Assembly (NCBI GenBank): GCA_002104985.1
Contig: MCGO01000136.1
Span: 1-64,000, forward strand
Length of the DNA: 64,000 nt
Reading direction: 5' to 3'
Source of the DNA: Rhizoclosmatium globosum
Taxonomy: Eukaryota; Chytridiomycota; Chytridiomycetes; Chytridiales; Chytriomycetaceae
The notes beneath the pieces were generated by a model. That model searched no databases. It was not told where the DNA came from and was given only the letters and a program-made list of their open reading frames with translations. The position numbers were made by a program, and so were the translations under genes. Below, piece after piece: positions 43,705 to 54,282 of this stretch; the first letter of the stretch is position 1, and each line of letters starts with the position of its first letter.

Positions 43705-45575
43705 ATGTTGGACGGTGGACTTCGTGGGCTTTCGCTCAACGAAGCTGCTGCGGACAAGTTCGATACTTTGGTTAGCGATCAACGGGTGTGTGCTTGTTTA
43801 AACTGCTGTCTATGTAGCATAGTAGTAGTGGTAATAGTCCAGTGTGATCCCCTTATTTACATGAATTCAATAGAACCCAGCCTCATTCTGTCCATTTGGT
43901 GTCCGTTTATCACTTCTCGAAACTCTGATTGAAGATTGGGGTGGCAGGTCCATGCTCGAATCACTCACCACCCAATATGTGTGCACGCAATTCATTGCTC
44001 CAACCACTGCCAAGTCAAAGCTGCCTTTCATCGCAAAACTACTTCAGTCAACAGATCCAATCAAACAAGGCAGTGTTCATGATGCGGCCTGGTTCATATC
44101 TCATTCGGCTTCATCGCTCTTCCTAAATACTGTCGACGCTCTGTACGCTTTCTTTGATGGAAAAGGTCTTGATCGGGAAAGTGTCGTGGTCTGGATGAAC
44201 ATCTTTTCATCGTCCTTGCATATGGAGGAAGGGGAGAGGGACTTTGAAGGATACTCCAAAAACTGTACGGCTGCCATCAAACGAATGGAGAATGTCGTTC
44301 TTGTGATGCCAGAGTGGGAAGAACTTCGTATTCTTCAAAGGGCATGGGTGGTGTGCGAACTGTTTATTGTTACCGAAACGAACTCGAGCTTCCATATTGC
44401 GATGACTCCCGTGGTAATGAATTCTACTGTCAAAACTGATCCATTGATTCTGACTATAGACTTCATTGGCACTCTCGGAATTGGTTCAAACGTCCCCCAC
44501 ATCCATTTACAACACTCTGTCTGGTCTTGCGACTGAATCCAGCTCGTGTCTGCTTCCAAAAGACCTTGCAGCCATAGTCACTCAAATAGAATTAACAAGT
44601 GGATTCTCAGAACTAAATCGAAGACTCTGTGTCCTCATTTCACACTGGCTTCTGGCTCACCTCAATAATCTCCTGAAATCAGCTGAAACTCCCATCGACC
44701 GTGCCCTCCTTCAATTTGCTCTCGGAACTCTTCACGACCAAATGGGCAATATGCAACTCGCCCTTCCATTCCTTCTTGACTCATACGAAACCTACCTTTC
44801 AACAAAAATCCACAAAACCGACCCCAGAGTTTCCCAAATAATTGAAATCGTAGACCCCACAAGCTCCCTCGAAGACTGCTTCGCTCTGGCAGCAGCTGCC
44901 CTCCAATCCGGCGACACAACAACCGCCGAATCCCTCTTCCTCAAAACCATCCAATTCGGCGACAAAGTAGGCTACGAGCCATCCCCCGACTCCCCCGACT
45001 GTCTCCTCGAATCCGCACAATACCTTAAAGACCTCTATAAATCCCAAAACCGAACTGACCTCTCAAAACAATTCGACAACCGCCTCCACCTCGCCGCCCT
45101 CTACAAACGCCACGGCCTCGTTCGCGGGTCCGAAGACTACGAACTCCAACGCGCAGAACTCGCTGCAAAGCACCACGTCAAAACCGGGGAATTGAGCGAC
45201 GCGATTGCGAATTACTTGATCCTACTACGCGTCCAGAAAGAGCATTTGGGAGAATACGATTCCGCTGTGATTACCACGCTTTCTCAAATCGCGGATTTGC
45301 ATACAAAAGTTGGGCAGCCGAACACTGCTGTCAAGTACAAGGTTGAGTTTTACTATCGCACGGGTGTTGCGCATTTGGAGCAGAACGAGATGGATAAGGC
45401 GGAGAGAATGTTTTTGCGGGCGTTTGATTTCGATGCGACGTGTGAGATTGAGCCTGGGGAGGTGGATTATGTGATTGAGAGTGTGAAGCGGTTGGTGACG
45501 TTGTATCAGGAGCAAGGAAGGGAGAGAATGGTCAAGAAGTATGAGGCTTTGTTGCAAGCTGCTCTCGGAAATTAA
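43705..45575 (+). CDS. TIR-like/TPR repeat protein
   Basis: The start is ATG at 43705 (MLDGGLRG) or 43675. An intron at 43786-43873 joins QR to NPASFCPFGVRLS. A TIR-like domain follows: AWFISHSASS, VVVWMNIFS, then LVMPEWEEL..L.RAWVVCEL, the pattern seen in TIR-like domains fused to kinesin-light-chain-type repeats. An intron at 44414-44459 restores the frame into the C-terminal half, which has TPR-like helices (ALGTLHDQMGNMQLALPFL, TTTAESLFLK, YRTGVAHLEQNEMDKAERMF). It is about 580 aa. This resembles NLR-style layouts in which TIR signals and TPRs sense, but the function is unknown. Confidence 0.65.
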
Positions 45576-45652
45576 GTTTGTTTTTATAATAAATACAGTT
45601 ATAGATATTTCAAATTTGCGACTGACTTCGCTCAATATTTGTCCACTCAAAA

Positions 45653-47718
45653 ATGAACCCTCCGCCATACAAAGGCCCTACCTCCTGCACGCGCTGTCGA
45701 TCACTCAAGCGCAGATGTTCTTTTTCACCTGGTTCAATAATCTGTGACTACTGTCTCAAGCGGGAAACTGAATGCATCGTGCCCACACCTTCGAATCCAA
45801 TTAAGAGCTGCCGTCGCTGTTACAAGCACCGGAAACGATGCGAACCCAGTGAAACAGCTTGCAAGAGATGCACCGATCTGGGCGTTGAAGACGAATGCGT
45901 GTACTTTGATCAAGTTCCTACTGATAACGATCCATTGATCATGTCCCCAAACACACTTACTATCTTGGACGATCTGGTCAGTTTTGACTTCCCCTTTATC
46001 ACTTCTCTGAGAGTATCAAGCGTCTTGGAAAGGTACATGGTCGCTCTGGATGATCCCATGATGTTTGAAGGAGAAGCAGGTATGGAAGGATGGGAGTTGG
46101 AAGATCCAGATATGCTACCAACTCAAGAGGACTGGCTTCTTCTGTATAATCATTATACAAAGAATGGAGAGAAGGAACCTATTGGAATGTTGTTCGATAT
46201 TCAACAGTTCCTATTTGATTTTTACCGGAAGCCAGCCGTTCTTCGGTGAGAATTGTAAGATAATATGCATTCGTTTTTCTTATTCAATATCTACAGTCTT
46301 ATTCTGTGCTGCAAACCAACCGCGTACAAGCTCGATGACGAATCAGGAAACAGAGCCTACCACCGTGCCAGAAAAGCCCTTTTTCGTTCTGATTTAACAC
46401 CTTCGGTTGACTTGATCTTAACGTATTGGCACATTTTTGAGTATGCGCAATGTAAGAGCTTTCATGTTTGCCAGATCAGAACCTCAAACTAAACTCTTCA
46501 CAAGTTATGGGTCGTTCAAGTATCGGCCAATAATTCCTCAAGTCTGCAGTAGAATTATGCCTGCAACTTCAGCTGAACAAAGATCCAGACAGTCTTACGT
46601 GGCTGAACCATTTGACACCCCGACAAAAAGAGGAACGTCGTCGCATCTTCTGGGGCACATTTTACTTTTACAGTGGACAACTTGCTCAAGACCCAGACTG
46701 CTTTTTCCTCCCCATTTCTGGCGAACAAGTAAAAGCGCCAAGTCAGATAAACGATCCCACTCCCATATTCGTCCCAGCAGAGCTGCTGAAATATACTTCC
46801 GAAACCTTCAACGTGTTAGGAACCATTAAACTTAACTACACAACACCTCCATCCTCCATCCAATCCGTAATCGACCTTGGAACCCGTCTTTACTCCCACT
46901 TCCTCCAATATCGCACAACAATCCCACAGAAATACATACTCGAATTCGATACACCCCACCACATCTCCACAGCCGACCAAGACCGCTTCATTGCCCAAAT
47001 CTCAATCGTTCAAGAATGGCTCGTCGAAATCAACATGAACCTCAACGCAGGCGTTTGTATCTCCAACAGACCAACACTCTTCCTCTCCTGCCTCCCTTCA
47101 TGACACCCAATGTACCTGAGCAAATCAAACCAAATCGCTATCCAATCTGCCATAAACACGTGCTACGAATCTGCATGGCGTATATACTCCCTCCGCATAT
47201 GCTTCGACAGCCTCGCTCAACAGAGCCATAGATATCCACCAACCGACAAACGACTGTATCACGCCGCAGCCTCTGAATTCCGTCTCTTTGAAGCATGCAT
47301 TGTATTCTGGTTTATTTCGTGTCGAATGGACCCAGTTTGGCTTGTCTCCTGCCCCTTGGAAGACTGTAACACTGTTCCTGTTCGAGAGGAGCTACGGACC
47401 ATATTCAATAAGTTTGGTGAAAATACAGCTCGTGTGCCATTGATGCTTGCTGTGAACGCCATGACGGCTGAAATGCAGGAGGTTGCTGAAACAGGTGTGA
47501 GGAAGAATGTGGATGGTAAAGATAATGGGTTGGAAGCTATTGAAATTGGGCTGAAAAGCATGTCTCTTGGTGTTGAAGTAGAGAGTGGATTGAACGAGAA
47601 CCCCATCCTTGAGCCGAAAGCGCTTCTTGGATTGTTGGGAATGGAGTTGGGAGGAAACATTAGGTGGAAGGGACGGAAGGAGGAATCGTGGCGATTGTTT
47701 TGGAAGCTTCATAACTAA
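45653..47718 (+). pseudogene. Zn2Cys6 transcription factor with two zinc clusters and an in-frame TGA
   Basis: The N-terminus has two successive Zn2Cys6-like clusters: SCTRCRSLKRRCSF....CDYCLKRETEC and SCRRCYKHRKRCEP...CKRCTDLGVEDEC. Introns near 46247-46294 and 46440-46570 lead to the fungal-specific regulator domain (EERRRIFWGTFY). At 47101-47103 a TGA interrupts the frame (LSCLPS-stop-HPMYLSK), yet the same frame stays open to 47718 with normal regulator-type sequence (NTCYESAWRI). This resembles the asparagine synthetase case. Possible explanations are pseudogene, sequence error or readthrough. Zn2Cys6 factors bind CGG-type sites. Confidence 0.75.
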
Positions 47719-47876
47719 ATAAAGTTGAGGCATTCCTTGGTAATTTATAAATATATGAGCGTTTATTTTAAACTTGCATGTGTAAATAGAAGCAGTCATA
47801 AATGAATTTCTGGTGGAGTTGATAATGGCGACTTAAGAAACAAGCCCGCAGAAAAAGTTCCACAAACAGGAGGGAA

Positions 47877-49221
47877 ATGGAAGCACCTTCGTCACCTGAC
47901 AAGGCAGCAGCCAAAGCTGCCCAAAATCGCGCCGCTCAGAGAAGCTTCCGCATTCGGTTTGTATCGATGAGTCATCATCTGGTATTGATAATTCAAGACT
48001 GAACTGTCAAACAACCTCAGCAAAGAAGCCCGAATCCGCGAACTTGAAGACATTGTGCGCAAAGCCACAGAGAACGGAACAATAACAGTTGAACAGCGAT
48101 TAGAGAGAGAAGAACGATGGATGCGACGGATCCGAGAACTCGAAGAAGAGAACCGACACTTGAGAGCGAATCAGCATCAGTACTCTCATTATCCCATTCA
48201 GCATCACAATACCTTCCATCCGTATGCTTACCACTGGCCTCCTCCTGCTCATCCTCCTCCTCCACCTGCCTTCGTATATGCTCCTCCTGTGTACGCTCCA
48301 GCAGCTGCACCGATTTCAACCATCACATACAGTAATCACCAACAGACATCTACATCTCACAACAAAGCCCCTCCAACAAAGACACCGGAAACTTCAAAAG
48401 AGCTCAGCACTATATATCCTGGCCCCGTAATAGAGCCAACCCGCCAAGCTCTCTCCAAAATCAAGAGCCTCAACACGGACGCAGTCTCCCGCTTCCTCCA
48501 GGCTTTCACAGATCTCTTCGAAGCATCAATGAGTGATCACTCTGAGCGCGTCGGAAAGCTGTATTTCGAATCGGCACGAAGCAGGAACGCCATACTGGAC
48601 TTGTGTTCTGATTCAGAGGAACGTGACAAAGTTCTTGAGATTTACTGTAGCATGAATGTCGCGAATAAGGAGTACGGGGTGAGTTCGTTTGGATAATAAC
48701 ATATGTGTCTCGGTGTTTGAGTTACATTGGTACGGAGCAGAAACGGTTGGAACAACATCTTGTCAATTGCGCTGCAACCGTCAAAGAGTCTTTGGCGCTT
48801 TACGAAACGAAGAAAAGAAGCCCGGAAATGATAGCTGAAGATGATATCACATCTATGCATACGATTGTTAGCCATTTACCAGGAATCAAGACTGAATGTC
48901 AAACACTGATATCATTAAAAAATCAAAATGACTGTATAACCAAGTTCTTTGAGAGCACTGAGGTAAAATAATATTATCCATCCTTGTGAATTTGTCATGC
49001 TTATAGAAAATCAGTTGCTTCTGACTCAGCAATCTACAGGTGATGCAAGCGCTTTCTATGCTTGTGGTATCAACTGCGGTATTTATCGTGAACGCCTTTT
49101 GAATCTCGCAACGAATACAGACAGGCTGCTACTTGAACGTTTATTTGACCGAATCCGAAGTTGTAACAAACCGTTCATACAAGATCTTGTTAATGATTTG
49201 AACAACTTGAAAATAAAATAA
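47877..49221 (+). CDS. Pap1/Yap-like bZIP protein, tandem copy 1
   Basis: The basic region KAAQNRAAQRSFRIR is completed across an intron at about 47960-48019 by KEARIRELEDIV, giving the NRAAQR.FR.RK signature of Pap1/Yap bZIPs. A leucine-zipper-like stretch and a Pro/His/Tyr-rich linker follow. The C-terminal domain (RFLQAFTDLFEASMSDHSERVGKLYFES...) is shared with copy 2. Introns near 48680-48740 and 48965-49012 join the last exons. Yap-type factors typically control stress responses; the C-terminal domain is not recognised. Confidence 0.7.
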
Positions 49222-49345
49222 GTTAGTAAGAGCAGATATGCTGTTTCACTGATAAATCCGCTGTTTACAATGTTTTGGCCAGGGTTGAAATTGTGACTCA
49301 CTTACGTAACATTCAAAAAGTGTCTCGTTCTGTATCAAATCATCC

Positions 49346-50703
49346 ATGGATCCCTCCGATCCACACGACCACCACGACGCCGAAAGAGCCGCCGCCCGAG
49401 CTGCGCAGAATCGCGAAGCTCAGCGAAACTTCCGAATTCGGTTTGTTTCTCTTTAAAACACCTTTGTTGCATAACCTTCTAATGCGAAGCCCTGGAACAA
49501 CGAAAGAAAGGAAGCCCGAATCCGCGAACTCGAAGAAATTGTGCGCAAGGCAACTGAGAACGGAACACTGTCGATTGAGCAGCGACTTGAGAGAGAAGAA
49601 CAACTGATACGGCGTGTTAAACAGCTTGAAGATGAGAATCGGAGGTTGAAAGCATCCCATCCTTACTACCAACCACAGCCTCAGCAGCCCAACTATCCTC
49701 ATCAACATGCCTACCATCCATATGGTTACTACTGGCAACCACCTCCGCCTGGTCCTGTGCCCGGTCCCGTCTACCTACCAGTCCCTCCTGTCCTTCCTCC
49801 TCCCCCTATCAATCAACCCATACAACCTCCAGTCAATCAACCCATCCAAATTCAACCTCAAGAAGTTGCACCTGCAGTCACTCCGCTAATGGAACCAACC
49901 CGCGTTGCCCTCTCAGAACTCTCTTGCCTCAACCCAACCGCCATAACCCGTTTCTGCCGCGCATTCACAGATCTATTCCAAGAGTGTATGACAGACTCCT
50001 CGGATCGGATAGGAAAACTGTATTTCGAAGCGGTATCGAGTCGAAACAATTTGTTGGACTTGTGTACCTCCAAGAGAGATAGAGAACGTGTGGTAGAGAT
50101 TCACTATACCATGAATATTGCGAATAAGGAGTGTGTTGTGAGTTTTACTTTCATTTTATCGGTGTGTGGTTTGATTGTTGTTGAAATGGTCCTCAGATTC
50201 GATTGGAGAGCCATCTTGTCATTTGTGCAAGTGCAGCGAGAGACTCTGCGAAGGATCTGTTGAATGACTTGATGAAGGAAAAGGAAAAGCGGCAGCATTC
50301 CGATCCTGCCGGTGCAGACTCGAATCGGAAGCAAGCTGGAATCGGACATTTACCCGCGATCAAGGCAGAATGTCAAGCCGTTCAATCAGTCAAGAATCAA
50401 ACCAAATTGATTGACGACTTTTTTAATTGCACTGAGGTTTGTTTCCCTTTCTTTTCCCTTTTTTACACTTTGAATCCAGCAAATCTAACGTCCCAACAGT
50501 TTCTCTTGACTCAACAAACTACGGCTGATCCATCTGTACTTTATGCACGGGGCCTTGACTGCGGAGTATACCGTGAACGACTTTTGAACATGTCAACAGA
50601 TACTGACAGACTAAAACTGGAACGTCTGTTTGACCAGATTCGCACATCGAACAAGACATCTGTGCAGGACATTGTAAATGATTTAAACAGTTTAGAGATA
50701 TAG
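49346..50703 (+). CDS. Pap1/Yap-like bZIP protein, tandem copy 2
   Basis: Same layout as the preceding gene: MDPSDPHDHHDAERAAARAAQNREAQRNFRIR, then an intron, KEARIRELEEIVRKATENG, a Pro/Gln-rich linker and the conserved C-terminal domain (FCRAFTDLFQECMTDSSDRIGKLYFEA). Introns near 50139-50198 and 50437-50499 are supported by the frame changes. The basic region has Glu where many Yap proteins have Ala (NREAQR). Tandem duplication of copy 1 is clear from shared exons. Confidence 0.7.
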
Positions 50704-50925
50704 TGAATAAATTGAGAAATATATATTCCTATTGCAAGACCTTTTTTCTGGGGACTCTACAAAGGTCTATGACATTTTTTACTGTAATGTGAGCTGCGAA
50801 TGGCGCGACACAGTTTACTTCCGAATGAAAAAAATTCAGAAGAAATCGGAAAGAATATCGTGAGATATTGTCTTGAACATTAAATTCTTACATTGGCCAT
50901 TCGTTTCTTCGTAAATCTTAGCATA

Positions 50926-51795
50926 ATGAGCCAAATTACGATTAGGCCTTCAACCACCACACCAACAACGTCTCAAATCCTCCTTTCACTCAATGATAGG
51001 TGTGGACGCAGTCGCGGTGTATGTACACCACCGTTACTTTGCGTGATTACCCCCGATCTCCATCGAACTTGTCAAACACCAGCAACTCTAAACACACCGT
51101 GCAACTGCACGCGACAATCAACCTGCTGTATAACACCAAACACATCCTGCATAAACGCCACAATTTCAACTCCAGGTATATGTCAACTTGTCCAACCAAC
51201 ACTCGGCGGTCCCTGTGGCCTTCCTTCAACGCCAACAACCTGCGGAGGAGAAATGACGTGTCTATCGAATACATGTCAAAACGTTCCTATTCTAGCGGGA
51301 CTTGATGGGGATTGCGCGTGTCCTGGGACACAGTCGTTGAAGCAATGTGCCAAGGACTTTCTTTGTGTTTGCAATGTAGTCAACAACGGGTACGGAAAAT
51401 GCGCGACTCCAGGACCATCTTGTCCATGTATAGCAACGAATGGAACAACTTCATCTTGTTGTGGTGGCCATTTGAGTTGTTATCCAAACAAAAGTGTGAC
51501 TGGTACGTGCCAAGATGTACGAGTTGGTAGAAACGCAAAATGCGCGTCGAGAGATAATGCTACTGGTCCTTATTGCGTGGATTCACTAAAGTGTTTGGAT
51601 GCAGGGATTGATGGAATTGGTATTTGTCGATCTGCGAAAAAGGGACCAAGTACACTGATAATCAACGCCGGTACGGCTGATAATGGAAGCCTTACGCGTA
51701 CCCGTGCTGCTGTGACCAATAACAGTCCTCATTATTCTATTTCACGTTTACTTTTTGTAACTTCTGTTGCGTTGTTGTTCTGCTCTATCTGCTAA
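50926..51795 (+). CDS. Cys-rich cell-surface or secreted protein (convergent pair, plus strand)
   Basis: The frame encodes about 290 residues with some 35 Cys arranged as C-x-C-x(n)-CC modules (PCNCTRQSTCCI, CSCIAT...) and several N-glycosylation sites. The C-terminus is hydrophobic (LLFVTSVALLFCSIC), as in GPI-anchored or tail-anchored proteins. No signal peptide is visible at the listed start (50926), so an upstream exon probably supplies one. It shares most Cys positions with the opposite-strand gene at 51816. Confidence 0.55.
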   Translation: MSQITIRPSTTTPTTSQILLSLNDRCGRSRGVCTPPLLCVITPDLHRTCQTPATLNTPCNCTRQSTCCITPNTSCINATISTPGICQLVQPTLGGPCGLPSTPTTCGGEMTCLSNTCQNVPILAGLDGDCACPGTQSLKQCAKDFLCVCNVVNNGYGKCATPGPSCPCIATNGTTSSCCGGHLSCYPNKSVTGTCQDVRVGRNAKCASRDNATGPYCVDSLKCLDAGIDGIGICRSAKKGPSTLIINAGTADNGSLTRTRAAVTNNSPHYSISRLLFVTSVALLFCSIC

Positions 51796-51815
51796 ATGAT
51801 GCAAGGAAAAACAAT

Positions 51816-52631
51816 TTATAAAACAAGTGTAGCCAGAAAAAGTAGAAAAGATGCAGCGTCCGGAACTCTCCAGCTTTGGGATGTGACGACAGCCGCGAAT
51901 TTCCCTTTTAGCCCACAAATCCCCACACCATCCGTCCCAACCTGTCCACAAACCAATCCGTCGACGCATCCAGGAAGCGATACAGAAGACTGACTAGCAC
52001 AAGTATCCCCAACTCCACCGCGAAAAACCTGACACGTCCCCGATGTGTCATTCCCAGCGCCATAACACCTCTCCATCCCCAAACACCCTCCAACTCTACA
52101 TCCAGTCCCCTTCGCACTACAAATCCCCCACGCAGAATATCCCCCCTCCGCAACAGCTTCACATACACAGACCAATCCCGTTTCACACGATTTCAAACTA
52201 ACCGTCCCGTTACACGGACACTCAGCGCTGATCGGTTGAACGATCCGAACGTTACGACACGTTCCCGCGATGCAGCTCATTTCTCCTGAACATATTGATG
52301 GATCCGAAACGCCGTCTCCGTTGCAAACCCCGTTCTGAAGTGGTTGAACGAGTGTACACATCCCGCTAGTTGCTGGCGTCGCGTTAAGACAGGTGGTGTT
52401 AGGATCTGTACAGCAGTAGCTTGACGGTGTGCAGTTACAGGACCCGCCGATTGTGTTGGGCACTTGGCAAGTGTAAGTGCTGGAAGGGGTTTGAGCACAT
52501 ACGAGGCCGTCAGAACAGGTTGATGGGGTTGTTGTTGCGGACACACCACAGGGAGAGTTAATAGGGAGTAGAGTGACTGTTAACGCGAGTGTTGTGGGAA
52601 GGAATAAGACAAGTACACCAAGGATCACCAT
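51816..52631 (-). CDS. Cys-rich cell-surface or secreted protein (convergent pair, minus strand)
   Basis: The 271-aa product starts with a signal peptide (MVILGVLVLFLPTTLALTVT), continues with Cys-rich modules (CNCTPSSYCCTDPNTTC, CSGEMSCIAGTC) and ends with a hydrophobic stretch (SFLLFLATLVL) that fits a GPI signal. It is paralogous to the neighbouring plus-strand gene. The 3' ends are about 20 bp apart, a tail-to-tail arrangement. Confidence 0.65.
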   Translation of the reverse strand: MVILGVLVLFLPTTLALTVTLLPINSPCGVSATTTPSTCSDGLVCAQTPSSTYTCQVPNTIGGSCNCTPSSYCCTDPNTTCLNATPATSGMCTLVQPLQNGVCNGDGVSDPSICSGEMSCIAGTCRNVRIVQPISAECPCNGTVSLKSCETGLVCVCEAVAEGGYSAWGICSAKGTGCRVGGCLGMERCYGAGNDTSGTCQVFRGGVGDTCASQSSVSLPGCVDGLVCGQVGTDGVGICGLKGKFAAVVTSQSWRVPDAASFLLFLATLVL

Positions 52632-52904
52632 CTTATTCTTTTCCAGAGATTAACCCGACAAACCAAAAAGGTGAAGAAGATAATTGACTTGACTGAAGTA
52701 GCCATGCATTTTTCGCCAAATTAAGAAAAAAACTAGTAAAAAGCAGTATTCACAAACCCAAAATAGAAACCGTGCAAAACACTGTTTACCGTCGTCAGAG
52801 AGGAGATGGATTAACATGTTACAAATCGGTGGTCGATTTCCAAAACACCCCACCACACCCCACAACTCCTCCATCCTCCTACTGGCCCCACGTCTCTCAA
52901 AAAG

Positions 52905-52976
52905 CACCCAAGGTGGGGATCGAACCCACGACCACCTGCTTAGAAGGCAGATGCGCTACCGCTGCGCTACCCGGGC
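52905..52976 (-). tRNA. tRNA-Arg(UCU)
   Basis: On the minus strand the 72-nt sequence starts GCCCGGGTAGCGCAGC, with the D arm AGCGC...GCGC, anticodon loop CTTCTAA (anticodon TCT) and T arm GTGGGTTCGATCCCCAC. The acceptor stem pairs GCCCGGG with CTTGGGT using G-T wobbles. A-box and B-box elements (GGTTCGATCC) are intact. Confidence 0.92.
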
Positions 52977-53753
52977 GTTGAAAAGATTGGTGTTTACAAT
53001 CTTAGGTACCCAGTTTAAAGAAACAACGCCCTATAGCAATTCCATTCACGTCAATGTTATCAAATAAGCTATTTAATAGAGCTAGTACGCTTGTATATAT
53101 GGAGGAGATACGTTGCGTGTTAGCACGACATCGCTAGAACAGTATAACCAAATATTATCCACTTGATCAGCTTTAGAGACAGTCCCACAGTCAGATAATA
53201 CAAGTATACCTCAATTTTAATCATTTTAATATCGGGTGTGTGTGTTTCGGTTTCCTTTCAGTTAATTCAGTTAATTCAGTTAGTGTGTTACACTGTTCAA
53301 GAGGAAGAACACGTTTGACCAGGAATTTAAACGAAACTCAAGTGAAACGCGTAGTACAATGTATTCCAGTAACGCTTACTGTGTCTAGAGAACAATGTTG
53401 CTTCTCTGCATTTGAGGTGAACTTCCACAAATTATAGCTGCTGCCACATACGCAAAAGCCTTTGCTTTTAAAAACTGAGTGAAAGATTTAAAGTGATCAG
53501 AGATTATTTTTAAGTCGTTTTGGAATATTGCAGGAATATTGAAGTTTTTTGGTTAGTAATTTTTGCTGTCGCGTTTATTGTTAAGTTACCAAAAAAACCA
53601 CCTTTCCTAGAGGTATAAAATAAATGTGAGAATTGTAGAATTAATTTGTAAGAAGAACAAGAAGAACCTGATTGGAATTCCGTTTTTACACAATCCACTT
53701 CTCACACAAACCGTCTCCTCCGACGCCGCCATCGCAAACGTCAAGCCAAAAGC

Positions 53754-53817
53754 CTCCCATACGGGGAATCGAACCCCGACCGCCGCCGTGAAAGGGCGGA
53801 ATCCTGACCCTCTATAG
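53754..53817 (-). pseudogene. 5'-truncated tRNA-Glu(UUC)
   Basis: The minus strand carries the D-arm remainder, an anticodon arm with loop CTTTCAC (TTC), a T arm (GGGGTTCGATTCCCC) and the 3' acceptor strand TATGGGA. The expected 5' acceptor strand (TCCCATA) is absent and replaced by an unrelated sequence (CACAGAACC). It cannot fold as a complete tRNA. Confidence 0.75.
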
Positions 53818-54080
53818 GTTCTGTGCTTAAAAGTCTTAAAAAAAAATAAATACACAACACATAAGGAACATCATATATACACTATATTAATACATTGAAT
53901 GATGTTTGAGGTGATAGGGGGCTGTTGGGGGTTGTTATGGTGTGTCCGAGAGTGGTGATCCACACCAAGTATTGACCCTTACTACCCACTTTATTTTCAA
54001 CAAACCGACCACGGATTCGTTTTCTACACACTCGATTTAGTATGGACGCAGCGAGTTTGGTCCGTAGGCGCTTATTTTGA

Positions 54081-54192
54081 GTTGCGACTTTTTTTCGCGG
54101 GTGATAGGATGCATAGCACCGGTGCAAAAAAGTCGCACGACTTTTCTCCCCAGATGCTCGTGAGCCTATCACCTCCGAAAAAAAGTCGCAAC
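54081..54192. repeat. 28-bp inverted repeat with internal palindrome
   Basis: The left arm 54081-54108 (GTTGCGACTTTTTTTCG...GATAGG) and the right arm 54165-54192 are reverse complements at 26 of 28 positions. The 56-bp loop itself holds a perfect palindrome with arms AAAAGTCG and CGACTTTT (54128-54145) that repeats part of the arm sequence. It could be a MITE-like relic, a cruciform or a recombinase site. It lies 90 bp upstream of the tyrosine-recombinase gene. Confidence 0.8.
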
Positions 54193-54282
54193 TTCAACAA
54201 CGTAAAACGCGCCATCCCTCTTTACAAACATAATATCTATATAATACTTTGTTCTAATCTGCGTTTATTTGGATAGATTCGA

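Noticed and set aside
35111..47718. A nuclear code in which TGA is Trp, to explain the two in-frame TGA codons
   Set aside because: TGA terminates several neighbouring genes at homologous or natural ends (for example F-box-like paralogues 1-3), so reassignment is unlikely; readthrough or error remain.
53754..53817. Functional tRNA-Glu with unusual 5' end
   Set aside because: No seven-base acceptor partner exists upstream within a plausible distance.
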